Positions 15,956-30,330 of a stretch of 64,000 bases of DNA are shown here, in pieces (the stretch's first letter is position 1; each line of letters starts with the position of its first letter). The stretch spans positions 26,369-90,368 of the forward strand of contig SEYY01000958.1 in the NCBI GenBank assembly GCA_009176605.1. The letters are read 5' to 3'. Position numbers and translations under genes: made by a program. This DNA comes from Armadillidium nasatum. Its lineage: Eukaryota > Arthropoda > Malacostraca > Isopoda > Armadillidiidae. The notes under the pieces are model-generated. The model searched no databases. It had not been told where the DNA came from and worked only from the letters and a program-made list of their open reading frames with translations.

Positions 15956-17685
15956 TGCCAGATGGGGGAGGCATGGTTGATGGTGGGGCGTATAAATTGT
16001 TTGTAGATTGCAATTGAGGTTTGTATGTTGTTTTGTATGTCAGTGTTGGCCACTGTTTTGAGGATGTTGAGTTTTCTGGTTGCGGCTGTGGTGGTATTTT
16101 GAATGTGTTTGGAGAAAGTGAGGTGAGTGTCAAATGTTAGGCCGAGAATCTTTGGGGATTTGTTGAAGGGTATGGGGGTGTTGTTTAGTAGGACTTGTGG
16201 GTAGGTGTTGGATATGTGTTTGTCTGTTGTTATGAGGGTTATGGAGGATTTGTTTGGTGATGCCGTCATCCTGTTTTCTACTAGCCAAGTTTGGAGTTGT
16301 GTTAGGTAGTCTTGTGTGAGTGTTGTTGCGGTGGTGAGGTCTTTGTGAGTGGTGGCAATAGTTATGTCGTCGGCGTATGAAGTGATGCGGGTGGAAGTTG
16401 TTTGGGGTTGTGGGAGGTCTGCTGTGTATAGGTTGAATAGAGTGGGGGAGAGTATGGCTCCTTGGGGAATCTCCGTTCCTTATGTTAATGGTGCGTGATT
16501 TTTTGGCCGTTTTGTTGTATTTGGGCGGTTCTTCCTGATAGGAAGTTGGATAGCCATTTCTTAGTATTTGTTGTGATGTTGGATTGGAGGATTTTATGGA
16601 TAAGATTATGTCTCGGGACAGTATCGAAGGCTTTGTTTATGTCAATTGCTATTAATATAGTTTTGTGATATGGCTTATGGTTTAGTCCGTTTATTATAGG
16701 TTGGATGATGTTGGTAAGTGCAGTGGTGGTGGAGTGGTTGGGTTTGAACCGTGTTGGAAGTTTTGTTGTGGGATGAATTGGAGGATAGAATTTAGGATTA
16801 GTTTTTCAAGAAGTTTTGAGATGGTGGATAATAAGGAGATTGGGCGGTAAGAGGAGGGGTTTGAAGGGTCTTTGCCAGGTTTTAGTTTAGGGATGATTAA
16901 TGCTTTTTTCCATTGGGAGGGATATAGTTGAGTTGGATGGATTTGTTGAAGATGGAGGTTATGTATGTGATTGTGTGGTTGGATAGGTGTTTTAGGTGAA
17001 TATTTGATATGTTGTCTGGTCCTGTTGCTGGAGAGTTTTTGATAGATTTAATGGTGTTTTGTGTGTTTGTGGGTGTGATGGCGTTTAGGTTGTTTTGGTT
17101 GTTGTGTAGCTTTTTCAGTTTTTTGATTATTTTTCTGTTTTGAGGGTGGGTAGGTAAGCTACTTTGTTTAGCGAAGTGTGTGGCTAGTAGGTTGATGTGT
17201 TGTTTGGGAGTTAAAGGGGTTTGTGTAGTGGGATTGGTTGGAGTTTCGTGAGTGTGAAGTGGGTTGTTTTTTTGCGTTGTGAATTGTGTGGATTGTTTTC
17301 CAGACTCTTTTGCTGTTTGTGTTGTCCAAGTTTTTGATGAGGAAGTTTTGGTAGTTGTTAGTTGTGTGAGTTTTTATTAGGGTTGATATTTGATTGTTTA
17401 GGGTTTCTAATTGTGTTTTGGTGAGTTGTGTGGGGTTGTTTTGGCGTTTTAGTGCGTTCCTTTGTTTTATGAGAGAAGTGATTTCGGGGGAGAGGTTTGG
17501 TTACGTATTTTTTAATGTGGCCTTTAGGGATGAAGATGTTGGCCGCTTTCTGGATTGTGTGGGTGAGATGTTTAATTGCTGATTTGAGGGAGGATATGTT
17601 TGTAATTTCGTTTGTTGTGAGGTTTTCGTCTATGTAGTTGGAGAAACCGGTCCAGTCTGCTTTTTTGTAGTTGGTAAATGTAGTT

Positions 17686-18360
17686 TTAGATTTGTAAGTG
17701 GGTTTGTTTTTGATGTTGGTATTTTATAATTATAGGTAGGTGGTCGGAGTTTAGATCGGTTTCTGTGGTCCATTGTAGAAAGGGGTGAATGTTTGAGGAG
17801 CAAAAAGTGATGTCTGGTGATGTGGGGGATTGGTTGATTTGCGGGGGGATTCTGGTATGGAGGTTTTTGTTGTTAAGGATGTTGAGATGTTCCAAGTGTT
17901 CGATGATGTGGGTTCCTCTTTGGTCGGAGGCTTGGTTTTTGTACCAGGACGGGTGGTGGGCATTGAAGTCTCCGCATAATAGGAGATTAGGAAGGTTTGT
18001 TATTGTAGAGAGGTTAGGTGAGTAGTTTGATGGACAGTGTCTGGATGTATGGTGTGGTATGTATAGGTTTACTATGTTGTGCGTAGTTTTGTTTATTTCT
18101 ATTGAGAAGGTTTGAGTTTTTGATGTGTTGTCAGTTTGCGAGTTAGCATGTTGAGAGGATGTGTTTTAGTAATTTATAGAGTTGGTGATGAGGGTTAATA
18201 GTTTGTGGTGGTTGGGAGTGTGCTGGGAGTAGATGGAGTCATATTTGTTGAAAGTTGGGGGAAGTTGGTTTGCTGGAAGGTGGGCTTTTTGTATTAGCGC
18301 AATGTGGATGTTGTGTTTTTTGTAGGAATGTTTCTAGTTCTTTGTGTTTGTTGTGGAGGC
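17686..18360 (-). pseudogene. TA-A copy 3 endonuclease, frameshifted
   Basis: The minus-strand pieces [20 protein letters not shown] (near 18310-18380), a GDFNAHHP-like block near 17960 and DLNSDHLPIII near 17730-17755 are the endonuclease motifs in order, but at least three frame changes separate them. [16 protein letters not shown] also appears in copy 4 (58290 onwards). Confidence 0.7.
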
Positions 18361-18381
18361 TGTTTATATTGATTTGTATAT

Positions 18382-18861
18382 TTAGTGTGGAGATGTGGGG
18401 ATTATGATTGATAGGGTTTGAAGTGGTTGGGGGGTACAAATTTGACATTTCCAATTGTGGTTTGTAGGTGGAAGTCTTTGAAATGGGGAACATTGTCTGT
18501 GGATCCATTTGTGGCAGTTGGTGCATTTTATGGAGTCCCTCCTGACTATTTTGTTGCAGATAGGGCATTGCCAGGTTACAGGCCCCGGATTTTTCTCTAT
18601 GTCGCCGGCTTTTAGTAGGAGGAGGAGGAGATACGCCAGCTTAATCTCCTCCTGAAATGAAAAAATGGAAAAAGAATAGTGGAGAGTGATTGAGAGATAG
18701 ATTTGAAAGATCTCGGATTTCTCCGGACTGCGGCGAGGTGAACTTCCTTCGCTTGTGACCCCAAGCTTGCTCGGGGTGGGGGGGGTAGAGAGGCATTGTG
18801 TCCCTCTTCTGAGGAGTCTCTGTAATTGGACTCTTGAGAAGATGGACATCGATTTCACCAC
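18382..18861 (-). CDS. TA-A copy 3 N-terminal ORF: 2A peptide plus PHD-like finger
   Basis: 159 residues. A leader peptide of about 85 residues ends in a Leu-rich run [17 protein letters not shown] (2A core at 18580-18606). This fits the D-I-E-x-N-P-G-P rule for ribosome skipping exactly. It is followed by [20 protein letters not shown], then WIHRQC and WKCQIC, giving a C4-H-C3 pattern as in PHD fingers. 2A-like motifs are known at the N-terminus of some APE-type non-LTR retrotransposons in animals and trypanosomes, and PHD fingers in ORF1 of some. Skipping would release the leader from the finger-endonuclease-RT protein. Several ATGs are possible starts; I list the longest frame. Confidence 0.8.
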   Translation of the reverse strand: MVKSMSIFSRVQLQRLLRRGTQCLSTPPTPSKLGVTSEGSSPRRSPEKSEIFQIYLSITLHYSFSIFSFQEEIKLAYLLLLLLKAGDIEKNPGPVTWQCPICNKIVRRDSIKCTNCHKWIHRQCSPFQRLPPTNHNWKCQICTPQPLQTLSIIIPTSPH

Positions 18862-18883
18862 GGGAAGGCTCCTCTCATGGAAA

Positions 18884-19045
<162 letters not shown>

Positions 19046-19317
19046 GAAATTAAATTTGAATTTAATGAGAATATCTAATTATCTTATATTTTGAGTTATT
19101 TGAGTAAACCTTATATTTAAATAATAGGTATGCAGTATGAATGCTACACAAATCTACTATTATATTTTGTTAAGAGATGGGCTCTGCCTTATATAATATA
19201 AAATCCTTACATCAAATCTTTTCTCAGAAGTAGATTAGTATTTCCAGTTCTGACCAAAATTTTTTTAAAAATTATGGCCATAACTGAAACTAGAAAAAAA
19301 TTCCAAATTCAATCCTA

Positions 19318-20098
<781 letters not shown>

Positions 20099-20344
20099 GG
20101 AGCAGCTATTGAAGAAGGAACACTTAAAATTGGTGATCGTCTTCTAGAGGTAAATGGTATTGAAGTAACAGGACTATGCCAGCCAGAAGTTGCAAACCTT
20201 TTAAGACAAATTACAGTTGGAAGTATGGCTTCACTTATTATATCAAGGCAAGAAAAATTAGATGAAAATTCTTTTGCGGAAAATGATATAGAAGATATTA
20301 TGAATAATACTCAGTCCCCTAGTCCTAAATTGCCAAGGCAGTTG
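20099..20344 (+). CDS. par-3: par-3 exon B: second half of PDZ2 and acidic linker
   Basis: 246 nt, 82 codons, phase 0 at both ends. [20 protein letters not shown] completes PDZ2 with the GDRLLEVNG strand typical of PDZ folds, followed by EVANLLRQI and [10 protein letters not shown] linker rich in Asp, Glu, Asn and Ser ([18 protein letters not shown]) follows. The acceptor is ATATAAAG|GG at 20098/20099 directly after (TA)n; the donor is TTG|GTATGT at 20344/20345. The linker between PDZ2 and PDZ3 is variable in Par-3 proteins. Confidence 0.92.
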
Positions 20345-20423
20345 GTATGTTTATTTTAATTTTCTTTTGTCTTGTGTTTTCTTAAATTCCTAATATTTAT
20401 ATATGTTATTATTTTTCCTATAG

Positions 20424-20526
20424 CCATCAGAGAGAGTTTCTGAAGATAGTCTTATGTTTCCTTGGAAGCAGAGAGAAATCCTTACTTTTGAAATTCCTGT
20501 GCATGATTCTGAGAGAGCTGGGCTAG
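20424..20526 (+). CDS. par-3: par-3 exon C: start of PDZ3
   Basis: 103 nt, begins phase 0 and ends with one base of a Gly codon. It encodes PSERVSEDSLMFPWKQREIL and then TFEIPVHDSERAGLG, the first strand and carboxylate-loop approach of PDZ3. The acceptor is TTTCCTATAG|CC with a normal pyrimidine tract; the donor is CTAG|GTAAAA. The short 79-bp intron before and 84-bp intron after contrast with the multi-kilobase introns elsewhere. Confidence 0.92.
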
Positions 20527-20594
20527 GTAAAATTTATAATTTATTAAACTTTTTATTTTTTGATTTTTCATTTTATTTTTAAATTATGACTTAA

Positions 20595-21654
<1,060 letters not shown>

Positions 21655-22822
21655 CAGTGTCCAAGACATAACTCCCTAATTTGAACTGTCTATAATACTA
21701 CATGTATTTGATGCATTAAGAATATTGATAGCAGCCCTAATCATCTCTCGAAGCTGTTCCAGAGTTGACACTTTGATAGAGTACACCATGTCCTTAACAT
21801 ACCCCCACAGGAAGAGACCAATGGACTTATGTTGGGTGACTGGGGTGGTCAGAGAATTGGACCACCTCTCCAAATCCATCATTTGGGAATTTGTTCGTCA
21901 ATGTGTTCCGAACATCCACATACCAGTGTGGAGGTGCTCCATCCTGCTGGAAGAGCAGGTGTGGGTATCGATGTTTTATCTGAGGGAACACATAATTAAC
22001 TAACATATCAAGATATGTGTGACCAGTGATAGTTGCCTCTGCAAAAAAAGAAGGTCCAATAACCTCATCCTTCATTAAGCCACACCAAATGTTGATGTTT
22101 TGGCTATCTCGTTGATACTCTATGGTGTCTCGAAGATGTTCACTATCCCAGATACGCACATTGTGTCTGTTGACCTTACCACTGTGGTGAAATGTTGACT
22201 CATTGGAAAACTTGATGCGCTAAAGAATGTCTTAAGCAGACATTGCTTGTTTGGGTTTATCATTGAGTTTGACCTCATGTAACTACTGCATTTTATATAC
22301 ATAAAGCTTTAGTTCCTTGTGTAACACATCGTGGACAGTTGATTTTGGGAGACCAAGCTCATGTGATGCCATACGAACGAATTTTCTAGAACTTCTTGCA
22401 AATGTATCTGAAATGTGTTGAACATTCTCTTCTGATGTTCGTGATGGGCCACCACCATGCCATTTTGCAACAGATTCTGTCTCTAGAAATTCTACTTTCC
22501 ACGTCTTGATCCTCTTGGCATCGGGAGAGTCTCTGTGATACTCTGCACGGAAACGTCATTGAACTGCAATAATGGACCCCAATTCTATATACCACCACAC
22601 GGTTTGTGCTATCAGCATTCGTTATGATGTTTCAATTTGTTTGATTTACAAAAATAATTTTCAGAACCTGAAATAAAAAGAAAACCATGCTATTACATTA
22701 CATAAGTTGAATTTCAGCTGCTAATCTACCATGTAACACGGAACAAAAAAAATTTTCTTGGTTGTTTATTATGTTCAGTATAAGTGTTTCACATTCGGGC
22801 TTTTCGTCTTGGACACCCTGTA
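21655..22822 (-). mobile_element. Mariner/Tc1-superfamily transposon with decayed transposase
   Basis: About 1.17 kb bounded by imperfect inverted ends: CAGTGTCCAAGACATAAC at 21655-21672, and on the minus strand at the right end CAGGGTGTCCAAGACGAAAAG (22800-22820). Minus-strand coding gives an HTH-type N-terminus (GGGPSRTSEENVQHIS, ASHELGLPKSTVHDVLHKEL) and the DDE region. The first catalytic position reads FSNESTF where FSDES is expected; the second is intact in FQQDGAPPHW; the third lies in a degraded block before LFLWGYVKDMVY. Frameshifts are frequent. It is inactive. The ends being readable, it could still be mobilised in trans, though TA duplications are not clear on both sides. Confidence 0.88.
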
Positions 22823-23009
22823 TATTTGATTAGCATACTTAGATTGATTATATATATAATGCTAGATATATATAATTATATATATAATGTTAGAAGGTTG
22901 ATCTCCACATGACAATACTTTTACATAAGATTGTAAGTGAATTAAAAGAACAGACTTGAGAATGTACAACTGATGACAATTCACGATAAAATTTTGTTTT
23001 ATATTATAG

Positions 23010-23225
23010 TCTAGGGATGGAGCGATACCAAAATTTTTACCGATACCGATACCAAGACTTCAAAATTCACTGATACCGATGCCTAAAAATTTACCGGTAC
23101 CGATACCCGATAATATACCGATACCTATATTTTATCCATTCATATACCAAAATTTTTACCGATACCGATACTAAGACTTTCAAATTCACCGATACCGATA
23201 CCTAAAAATTTACCGGTATCCCTAT
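23010..23225. repeat. GATACC-repeat segment, possible hAT terminus
   Basis: Begins TAGGGATGGAGCGATACC and continues with many ACCGATACCGATACC units and two longer repeats (AAAATTTTTACCGATACCGATACCAAGACTT occurs, with small changes, near 23030 and 23150). A terminus of the form TAGGGATG followed by short sub-terminal repeats is common in hAT transposons. I see no transposase or second end. Confidence 0.45.
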
Positions 23226-23576
23226 ATTATACAAATAGTACACCATAAAGATGATGACCCAACTCATATTCTCCCCAATTTTATATAGAAAATGTAAATT
23301 TCATATTATATCAGTATATAGGAGAACTTTTATTTTATCAAAAGAAATTTGTTTTTCAAATACCATCAAATAAATCAACACCTATATTAATCCATTTTGT
23401 TAATATAAAAAGGAATTAATAAGGTTGTATCTATTCTAACTAATAAATAAAAAGCTAATAGATAACATGCAATTGGGTTATAGAAATGTGACTTGGACAA
23501 TTGTCAGATTAAACATCCTTTTTGATAATTTCTTTGACAAAAATGTTTTATTTCTTAAAACAGATATTCAATTATT

Positions 23577-23631
23577 CTTTTATTTGCCCTAGATCAATAT
23601 TGACGAAATACTGATCTAGGGCAAATAAAAG
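23577..23631. other. Perfect 20-bp inverted repeat (hairpin, 15-nt loop)
   Basis: CTTTTATTTGCCCTAGATCA at 23577-23596 is matched exactly by its reverse complement at 23612-23631, with the loop ATATTGACGAAATAC. The surroundings are plain AT-rich intron. Confidence 0.9.
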
Positions 23632-23740
23632 TAATTTTAACATTTTGAATAAGAGAGCCTAAGTCATAAGGATGAAAATTTGAAAGACTCCAAGTCTGCA
23701 TCATTTACTAAATTTAATTAAGTGAAAACAATAGATAGTT

Positions 23741-25008
<1,268 letters not shown>

Positions 25009-25020
25009 CCCCCTTGCCAA
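25009..25020 (-). other. Gypsy-1 polypurine tract
   Basis: Minus strand reads GGCAAGGGGG immediately before TGTGAGC of the 3' LTR, the expected site for plus-strand priming. Confidence 0.65.
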
Positions 25021-25202
25021 AGTTGGTCCCGGTACGACGAATGACCAACTTTCTAGATGGCAAGATGGAGTGTTCTAGATAGTGAGTGTCATGGAAGTAG
25101 TCAAGCCTATTAATATTTTGTAGGTTCAATATAAGAATGACAAAAGTTCTTTTATAGCCAGAGAATATCTCACCTCTCTAACTTGCAAAAGAACAAAAGA
25201 AT

Positions 25203-26599
25203 TTAATCTTGATGATCCATATCAGTCACCTGTTCAAAAACACGATTAAATTTTTCTAGAGCAGCCTCTTTGGAGATGCCCCTTTCTTTTGCGGACTTCC
25301 AAAGTTTTGTTATGTGCACAGTAGTGAGGGTAGTAAATTCAGGTGATATAGCCCACGTTGAAGTTGTTGGTTTATTAACCGTCAACTTTTTTGAAGCTCC
25401 CTCACGTACAGGATCTTGACGTTGCATCCTTTTACGTTTATCAAACCTCTGTAATCCTTTAACCTTGGATTTTGAGGTAGATGCAGTTGATGTTGTTGGA
25501 AGAGTGTTGTACGACTCTTTGTTTTAGAAGTTGTTGAGGAACAATCCGTAGACGAACCCCTCTTTTTATTGTTTTTCACCGTCACGCGGTTGTGGTTACT
25601 CGGAGGTAGTTGGAGGTTGTTCGCCCAAGCCCATGGAATTTACGAAAGTCCGAGAGTAATAGAATACTCCGGATTTCGATTTACCTTTGGTTCGCTTAGT
25701 TTGTATAGACGGTACCGCAACTGGTTGACTAGGACGATACTCTATCCGTCCTTGTATACCCGAAGGTCCGGGGATGGACTCTACTTCCTCAACAATCACT
25801 GGTGTTGTGGTAGTGGTTGTTGGGTTGGTGGTTGTAGCTGGTCTGGGGTCTTGAGTCCTTCGTTGGAAGTTGGATAGACTCAAAAGAGCAAACATTTCTT
25901 CAAATGTTGTTTCTGTGTAATGCAGACCATCATAACACAGATCTAAAGCATCCAAACTGTCCGATCCTCCCATCCAGAACTTATGATGAGGGTTGCCTTG
26001 ACCTTTGCTGTTATAATAGCGGTCGAAAACAGCTTTCATTAGAAAAGTCCGCTTTTGAAACCAAGGCTGGTTATTACCCTGAAGTTCGACCGTCTTCCCA
26101 AACATCTCACGAGCCTTTATGTTGAGAAGGTCTCGTTGAAACTGAGGATGTTGTTCAAGTAAGGGTATTAGGTCACTCCTACCTTTACGTTGTAAAAAGA
26201 TTTCATTGAAGGTGGCTATGTCCTTCATTATAGGAATGACAAGATATACCCTCACTGCAGGGTTATGTCGCGCGGCGATTCTGGTTATAGCATCCATCTG
26301 AACAGGAGCAAAGGACAAATCACAGGTTGGATTCCGTGTAATGGACTGGATTGTTTTGTCCTCAGTGGTTAGAGGCATTCCAAATGGAGCACGTTAAACC
26401 GAAGATATAAATCTGATCCATCGGTCCATTTGTTGTAAGAAAACGAGTGAGAATTTACCCTAGCATCAGTAAGTCGGCGCCGGGGTGGCACAAGACGAAT
26501 AAGTTGATGTTGTAAATTTGTTGCATTTGCTCTCTTATGTTTTCCAACACTCTTGACTTCAGAGGTGCCAAGAAACAATACCTTCCCCGTTCGTTCCAT
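25203..26599 (-). pseudogene. Gypsy-1 post-integrase ORF with SGNH-like motifs
   Basis: Coding on the minus strand in frames 26599-26369, 26378-25596 and 25585-25203, separated by shifts. The N-terminus reads KVLFLGTSEVKSV, resembling block I (GDS) of SGNH hydrolases with Thr for Asp. The middle has AVRVYLVIPIMKDIATFNEI. DALDLCYDGLHYTETTFEEM fits block V (Asp-x-x-His). A Thr/Pro-rich low-complexity part and a basic, helical C-terminus follow. I see no signal peptide, furin site or membrane anchor, so it is not a recognisable envelope protein. A DGLHYT block occurs also in the LTR fragment at 15322-15955. The SGNH reading is an inference. Confidence 0.55.
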
Positions 26600-27311
26600 T
26601 CTGAAAAGACAAATTTTCAGGTGTAGACAAACATATTACATAAACAATTTATAATTATAAATACAAATGTAATTAATTTTATGTTTAATACAAACTATCT
26701 GAATATCTGATAAATAATAATTTCAAAACTTTATTTCATGACATAAATAAAAATTTTTGAAACTTTTAAAATATATTATATTTCATTTCTTTACAAAAGT
26801 TAATGTATTTCATAATTGATTAAATACTTAAAGTATTGAAATATAAAACATTAATATGTTATTTATTATTTAACTACTACTATTGTTATTATTACATGAG
26901 AACTAATTCTACATGTATGATTTATAGTAGTAATTATATTAATTTTTGCATAGCAATTATAGTAGTAACGTTAAATTAGAACTATTATTAGTTTCTACTA
27001 ATTATTTAGTATATATATACTACAAATTTTTTACATGCTATTAATTAAATGGTATTTTAACATGCGCTTGGTTTTATTTGAACATGCTTTTTAAATTTTA
27101 TGTAACGTGCTGTTTATGTATTATATTTTTATTTATATTTTATGAACACTTTTGATATTTTATTTTTTATATATCACTATTTCACAACACTATTGGACAC
27201 TTTGATTTTAACACGTTAACACATTCCCCGGCGCATGTCGTTCACTTAACTTTGGTGACGTCGACGATATTCCAGTGGTCGTTCCATGACGTAATCATGT
27301 TATGGGGCGTC
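26600..27311. other. Gypsy-1 non-coding stretch between post-integrase ORFs
   Basis: About 0.7 kb of very AT-rich DNA without a supported frame. It could be an intron of a spliced subgenomic transcript for the downstream ORF, but I cannot identify splice sites with confidence. Confidence 0.4.
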
Positions 27312-27575
27312 TCAATGGGATCGCAATCGTCGTGGAGAAGGCTCTGGTTTTTCTGAATACATCCCCATCAAGTAGGTGATGTTCACCTGAGGTTCTTCCT
27401 CCATTGGCGATGCTTCTATAGGTCCTTGTAATTCCATATAGTTTCCCTCAATATAAAACCCCTTCGGATCAAATCCTTCAAAAGAGTCGGCCGTTTTATC
27501 ACTGAATTCATCGCTGAAATTCAGTTGATAATAACTATCAGGTTCTTCCATTATGGGGGAAAGAGTCTTATTCAC
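27312..27575 (-). CDS. Gypsy-1 small acidic ORF
   Basis: 87 residues on the minus strand, rich in Glu, Asp, Ser and aromatic residues, ending in RRLRSH. It lies between the integrase C-terminus and the SGNH-like ORF. I do not recognise it; it may be the decayed end of the integrase tail, which is also acidic. Confidence 0.35.
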   Translation of the reverse strand: MNKTLSPIMEEPDSYYQLNFSDEFSDKTADSFEGFDPKGFYIEGNYMELQGPIEASPMEEEPQVNITYLMGMYSEKPEPSPRRLRSH

Positions 27576-27774
27576 AAAATCTTCTACTGAATCGTGATCT
27601 ACCTAATAATCTAACGGACAAAACCCATCAAATGATTCATTCATCGTTGAGTTAAACAGGTTAAACAGATCCTATTCTTTCTCCTCTTCTTCTGGGGATA
27701 TTGTTAGATCTGTTTGAATGAATCTTGTAGTATTTTTGTCCGTTATGTTAGATATATCGGCTGACTCGTTCAAT

Positions 27775-29572
27775 TTAGGAGTTAATCCGATAATCTACAT
27801 TTGTTCTTACAGTTATATCAAAAGATTCTTGTAAAACTCGGCACGAGTCAGACAAGAAGGTCGAATAATCGATATTGATCAATTTAAATATCTCTTGCTG
27901 AGATTCTATCTGCCGTTTCCTCAACTCCTCCAACAAGTGATGATCCTCTTCAGCAAGTTGATATGAAAAATCATTGTCGTCCTCGTCACTGTCCTCCTCA
28001 GGTAAAACCGTTGGAGTCGGCGGTAATGATTCTTCATCTGATATCTCCCCCTGTTCTTCGTTGATTTCCGCATGATTCTGTTGATAATCTTCATCCTGTT
28101 GTGTAAGTTGATTCTGTTTGGTCTGTTGATGTTGGCGGAAATAAGGATTTCGTAAGAGATATCTGGGAACATCAACCCATTTTCGGAGATGCGAAAAATG
28201 AGCCTGCATGACACCTTCCCTTTCATTGATTGGGTACTTGGCTATATCGTATGCGAGTGTTGAGTCGTATACTTTAGTAATCACGTACGGTCCCTTAAAT
28301 CTAGGTTTAAACTTGTTGTTACAAGATTTCCTTGAAACAAAGATTTATACGCGACTTTATCACCAATGTTGAGCGGTGAAAATTTTTCAGCAGGTGACTT
28401 CCAATATTGTCGTAAACAAGGATTTCTCCTTGCACACGAATGTTGTTGTTGAACTAAGAAGTCACTGGGAGTTGACTTGATTGCTGAATGCCAAGTGTTA
28501 TTGTATTTTACAACTACTTGTGGGAGTTGCAAATCCCAATCAGTTGGGTTTTGTTGAATCATCATTCGCAAAGTCTGTAGTATGGTTCGATTTACTCGTT
28601 CCGTAACTCCATTCGTTTGTGGCCGATGACTAGATGCCAATACATGCTCAATGGCAAACGCCTCCAATACTTCGTTAAAAAGTACTGAAGTAAACTCAGT
28701 TCCTTGATCAGAAAGAAGTTTCTGCGGAACCCGCGGCAAAAACGGAATAAGTTTAAACTTCAACGTTGTGCTGACGGTTTTCGCAGATTTATCTTTCATA
28801 GGTAGGACAAAAGATACTTAGTGAAATGATCGATTGCTACAAGAGCATAAGAGTGGTTTCGAAAAGTTTGCGGTAATTGTAATAAATCAACTGCTAACAA
28901 TTCGAATGGATAAGACGTTGTTATTCTTCATAACAGGCGGAATAATCACAGTAGGATTATTTTTGTTAAGTTGACATGTCATACAAGACTTACAAATGTC
29001 AAGTAGCAACATTAGCAAGTTTTGGATGCCATAAGTCCTCTCTCACCAATGCAATAAGTTTCGGTGTTCCTAAATGTCCATTTAATAAATGTAAATCCAA
29101 TACTAACCGAATTAGAAGAGGCATGGATATTACCATTCGCGGATTGTTATCATTTTGGATGAAGATTAAATCTCCAAACAAGAAAAGATGTCGATATGGG
29201 CGAAATATTTCCTAATCCATGTTCACGAAAAGTTGTATTTTCGTAGGGATCCAATGCTCTCCTCAGTTTGCGAAGAACATTGTCCTTGAATTGTTCTTCA
29301 AGTATTACCTCTTCATCAGCGCTAAATAATTCATCAAGTTCGTCGATGGTTAATTGACAAATGTTGACGATATTTATGACGCTTTTCTTATTGCATGGTT
29401 CAAGATAGTTAAAATGTATACCGGATACATTTTGTAAGTTACAGACATCTCCAGGAGTTCCATAAGTTAATGGATTGTTGTCATTGTAGAAAACTCGTAC
29501 AAGGCAATTAGATATATTAGCAAAGGCTAATATTGCTTCTGGAATTGGAAGTTGGCCAGGTAATTTTAGCAA
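27775..29572 (-). pseudogene. Gypsy-1 integrase
   Basis: In several minus-strand frames. LVLDLHLLNGHLGTPKLIAL (zinc-binding His pair) with a CKSCMTCQLNK-like block lies at about 28980-29130; the catalytic core has LSDQGTEFTSVLF and SSHRPQTNGVTERVNRTI (28280-28720), giving Asp and Glu of the DDE triad; VITKVYDSTLAY and MQAHFSHLRKW (28284-28200) form the C-terminal domain. A Gln/Glu/Asp-rich tail extends to 27775. Stops within the core region (about 28800-28960) inactivate it. Confidence 0.85.
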
Positions 29573-29671
29573 CTTCAGCTTCTTTCGTAATATTCCTGCC
29601 TTTAAGTTGATACTTAGCGGGGTGTTTGATAAGTTCCTCCTGCTATGGTTTCTCTAATATCCATATGGTTA

Positions 29672-30330
29672 TCAGGTGTCCCCTTCCAACCACATGGAAA
29701 AAGATTGAAACAAGGAGTTTCCTCCTCCTGGCATTAAATGTACTGTATAACCTTCAGGGATAAAACCTGAAGGCTGGACTTCCTCAATGGGGACAATTTC
29801 CAGTTGATCATTGTGATCTTCTGGGAGTGCCTCCACTGGAGATCTGGACAACGCATCGGCTACTACGTTATCTTTACCTTTTATGTAGCGGATGTCATAG
29901 TCATAATCAGTCAAGTCACGCAGTGTACGCGCGATACGTCCGTCAACTGCCGCCATGTTATTAAGATATACCAGAGGCTCATGGTCAGTGAAAATAATGA
30001 ATTTCTTTGAACACAAGAATGGTCGTAAAGTTTTAACGGCCCATCTCAATGCTGCAAGCTCCTTTTCCGTTGTAGAATAGTTCAGTTGAGATTTGGAAAA
30101 GGTTTTTGAGATGTAAGATATGGGTCGATTTACGCCATCAATAGTTTGTGATAAGACTCCTCCTGCTCCAATTGACGAAGCATCAACGTGTAGTTCTAAT
30201 GGTGGAGCTGTTGGGCTATAATCTGGAAAAGGCCAACGTCGGTGGCTCCACCAACGCTGATTTTAATTTCTCAAATGCCTTCTGGCATTCTGGAGTCCAA
30301 TTAACTGTTTTACCCCCGACTTGAGCCGAA
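29672..30330 (-). pseudogene. Gypsy-1 RNase H
   Basis: ALRWAVKTLRPFLCSKKF, IFTDHEPLVYLNN and YIKGKDNVVADALSR are the usual Ty3/Gypsy RNase H blocks (minus frame 30049-29672), with a preceding LHVDASSIGAGGV-like block around 30150-30200 in another frame. It joins the integrase without an LTR or other boundary. Confidence 0.85.

Larger units (their letters stand above)
22823..23740. other. Intron; hAT-like fragment and a perfect hairpin, no gene
   Basis: No coding frame. It contains a region of ACCGATACC repeats (23010-23225) and a 20-bp perfect inverted repeat (23577-23631), listed separately. A small TA-rich patch is at 22848-22890. Confidence 0.5.

Noticed and set aside
18580-18606. 2A motif as sign of an integrated RNA virus
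   Set aside because: It is followed by PHD-finger, endonuclease and RT of a non-LTR retrotransposon, a known setting for 2A-like motifs.
25203-26599. Envelope gene in Gypsy-1
   Set aside because: No signal peptide, cleavage site or membrane anchor; motifs fit an SGNH-like fold better.
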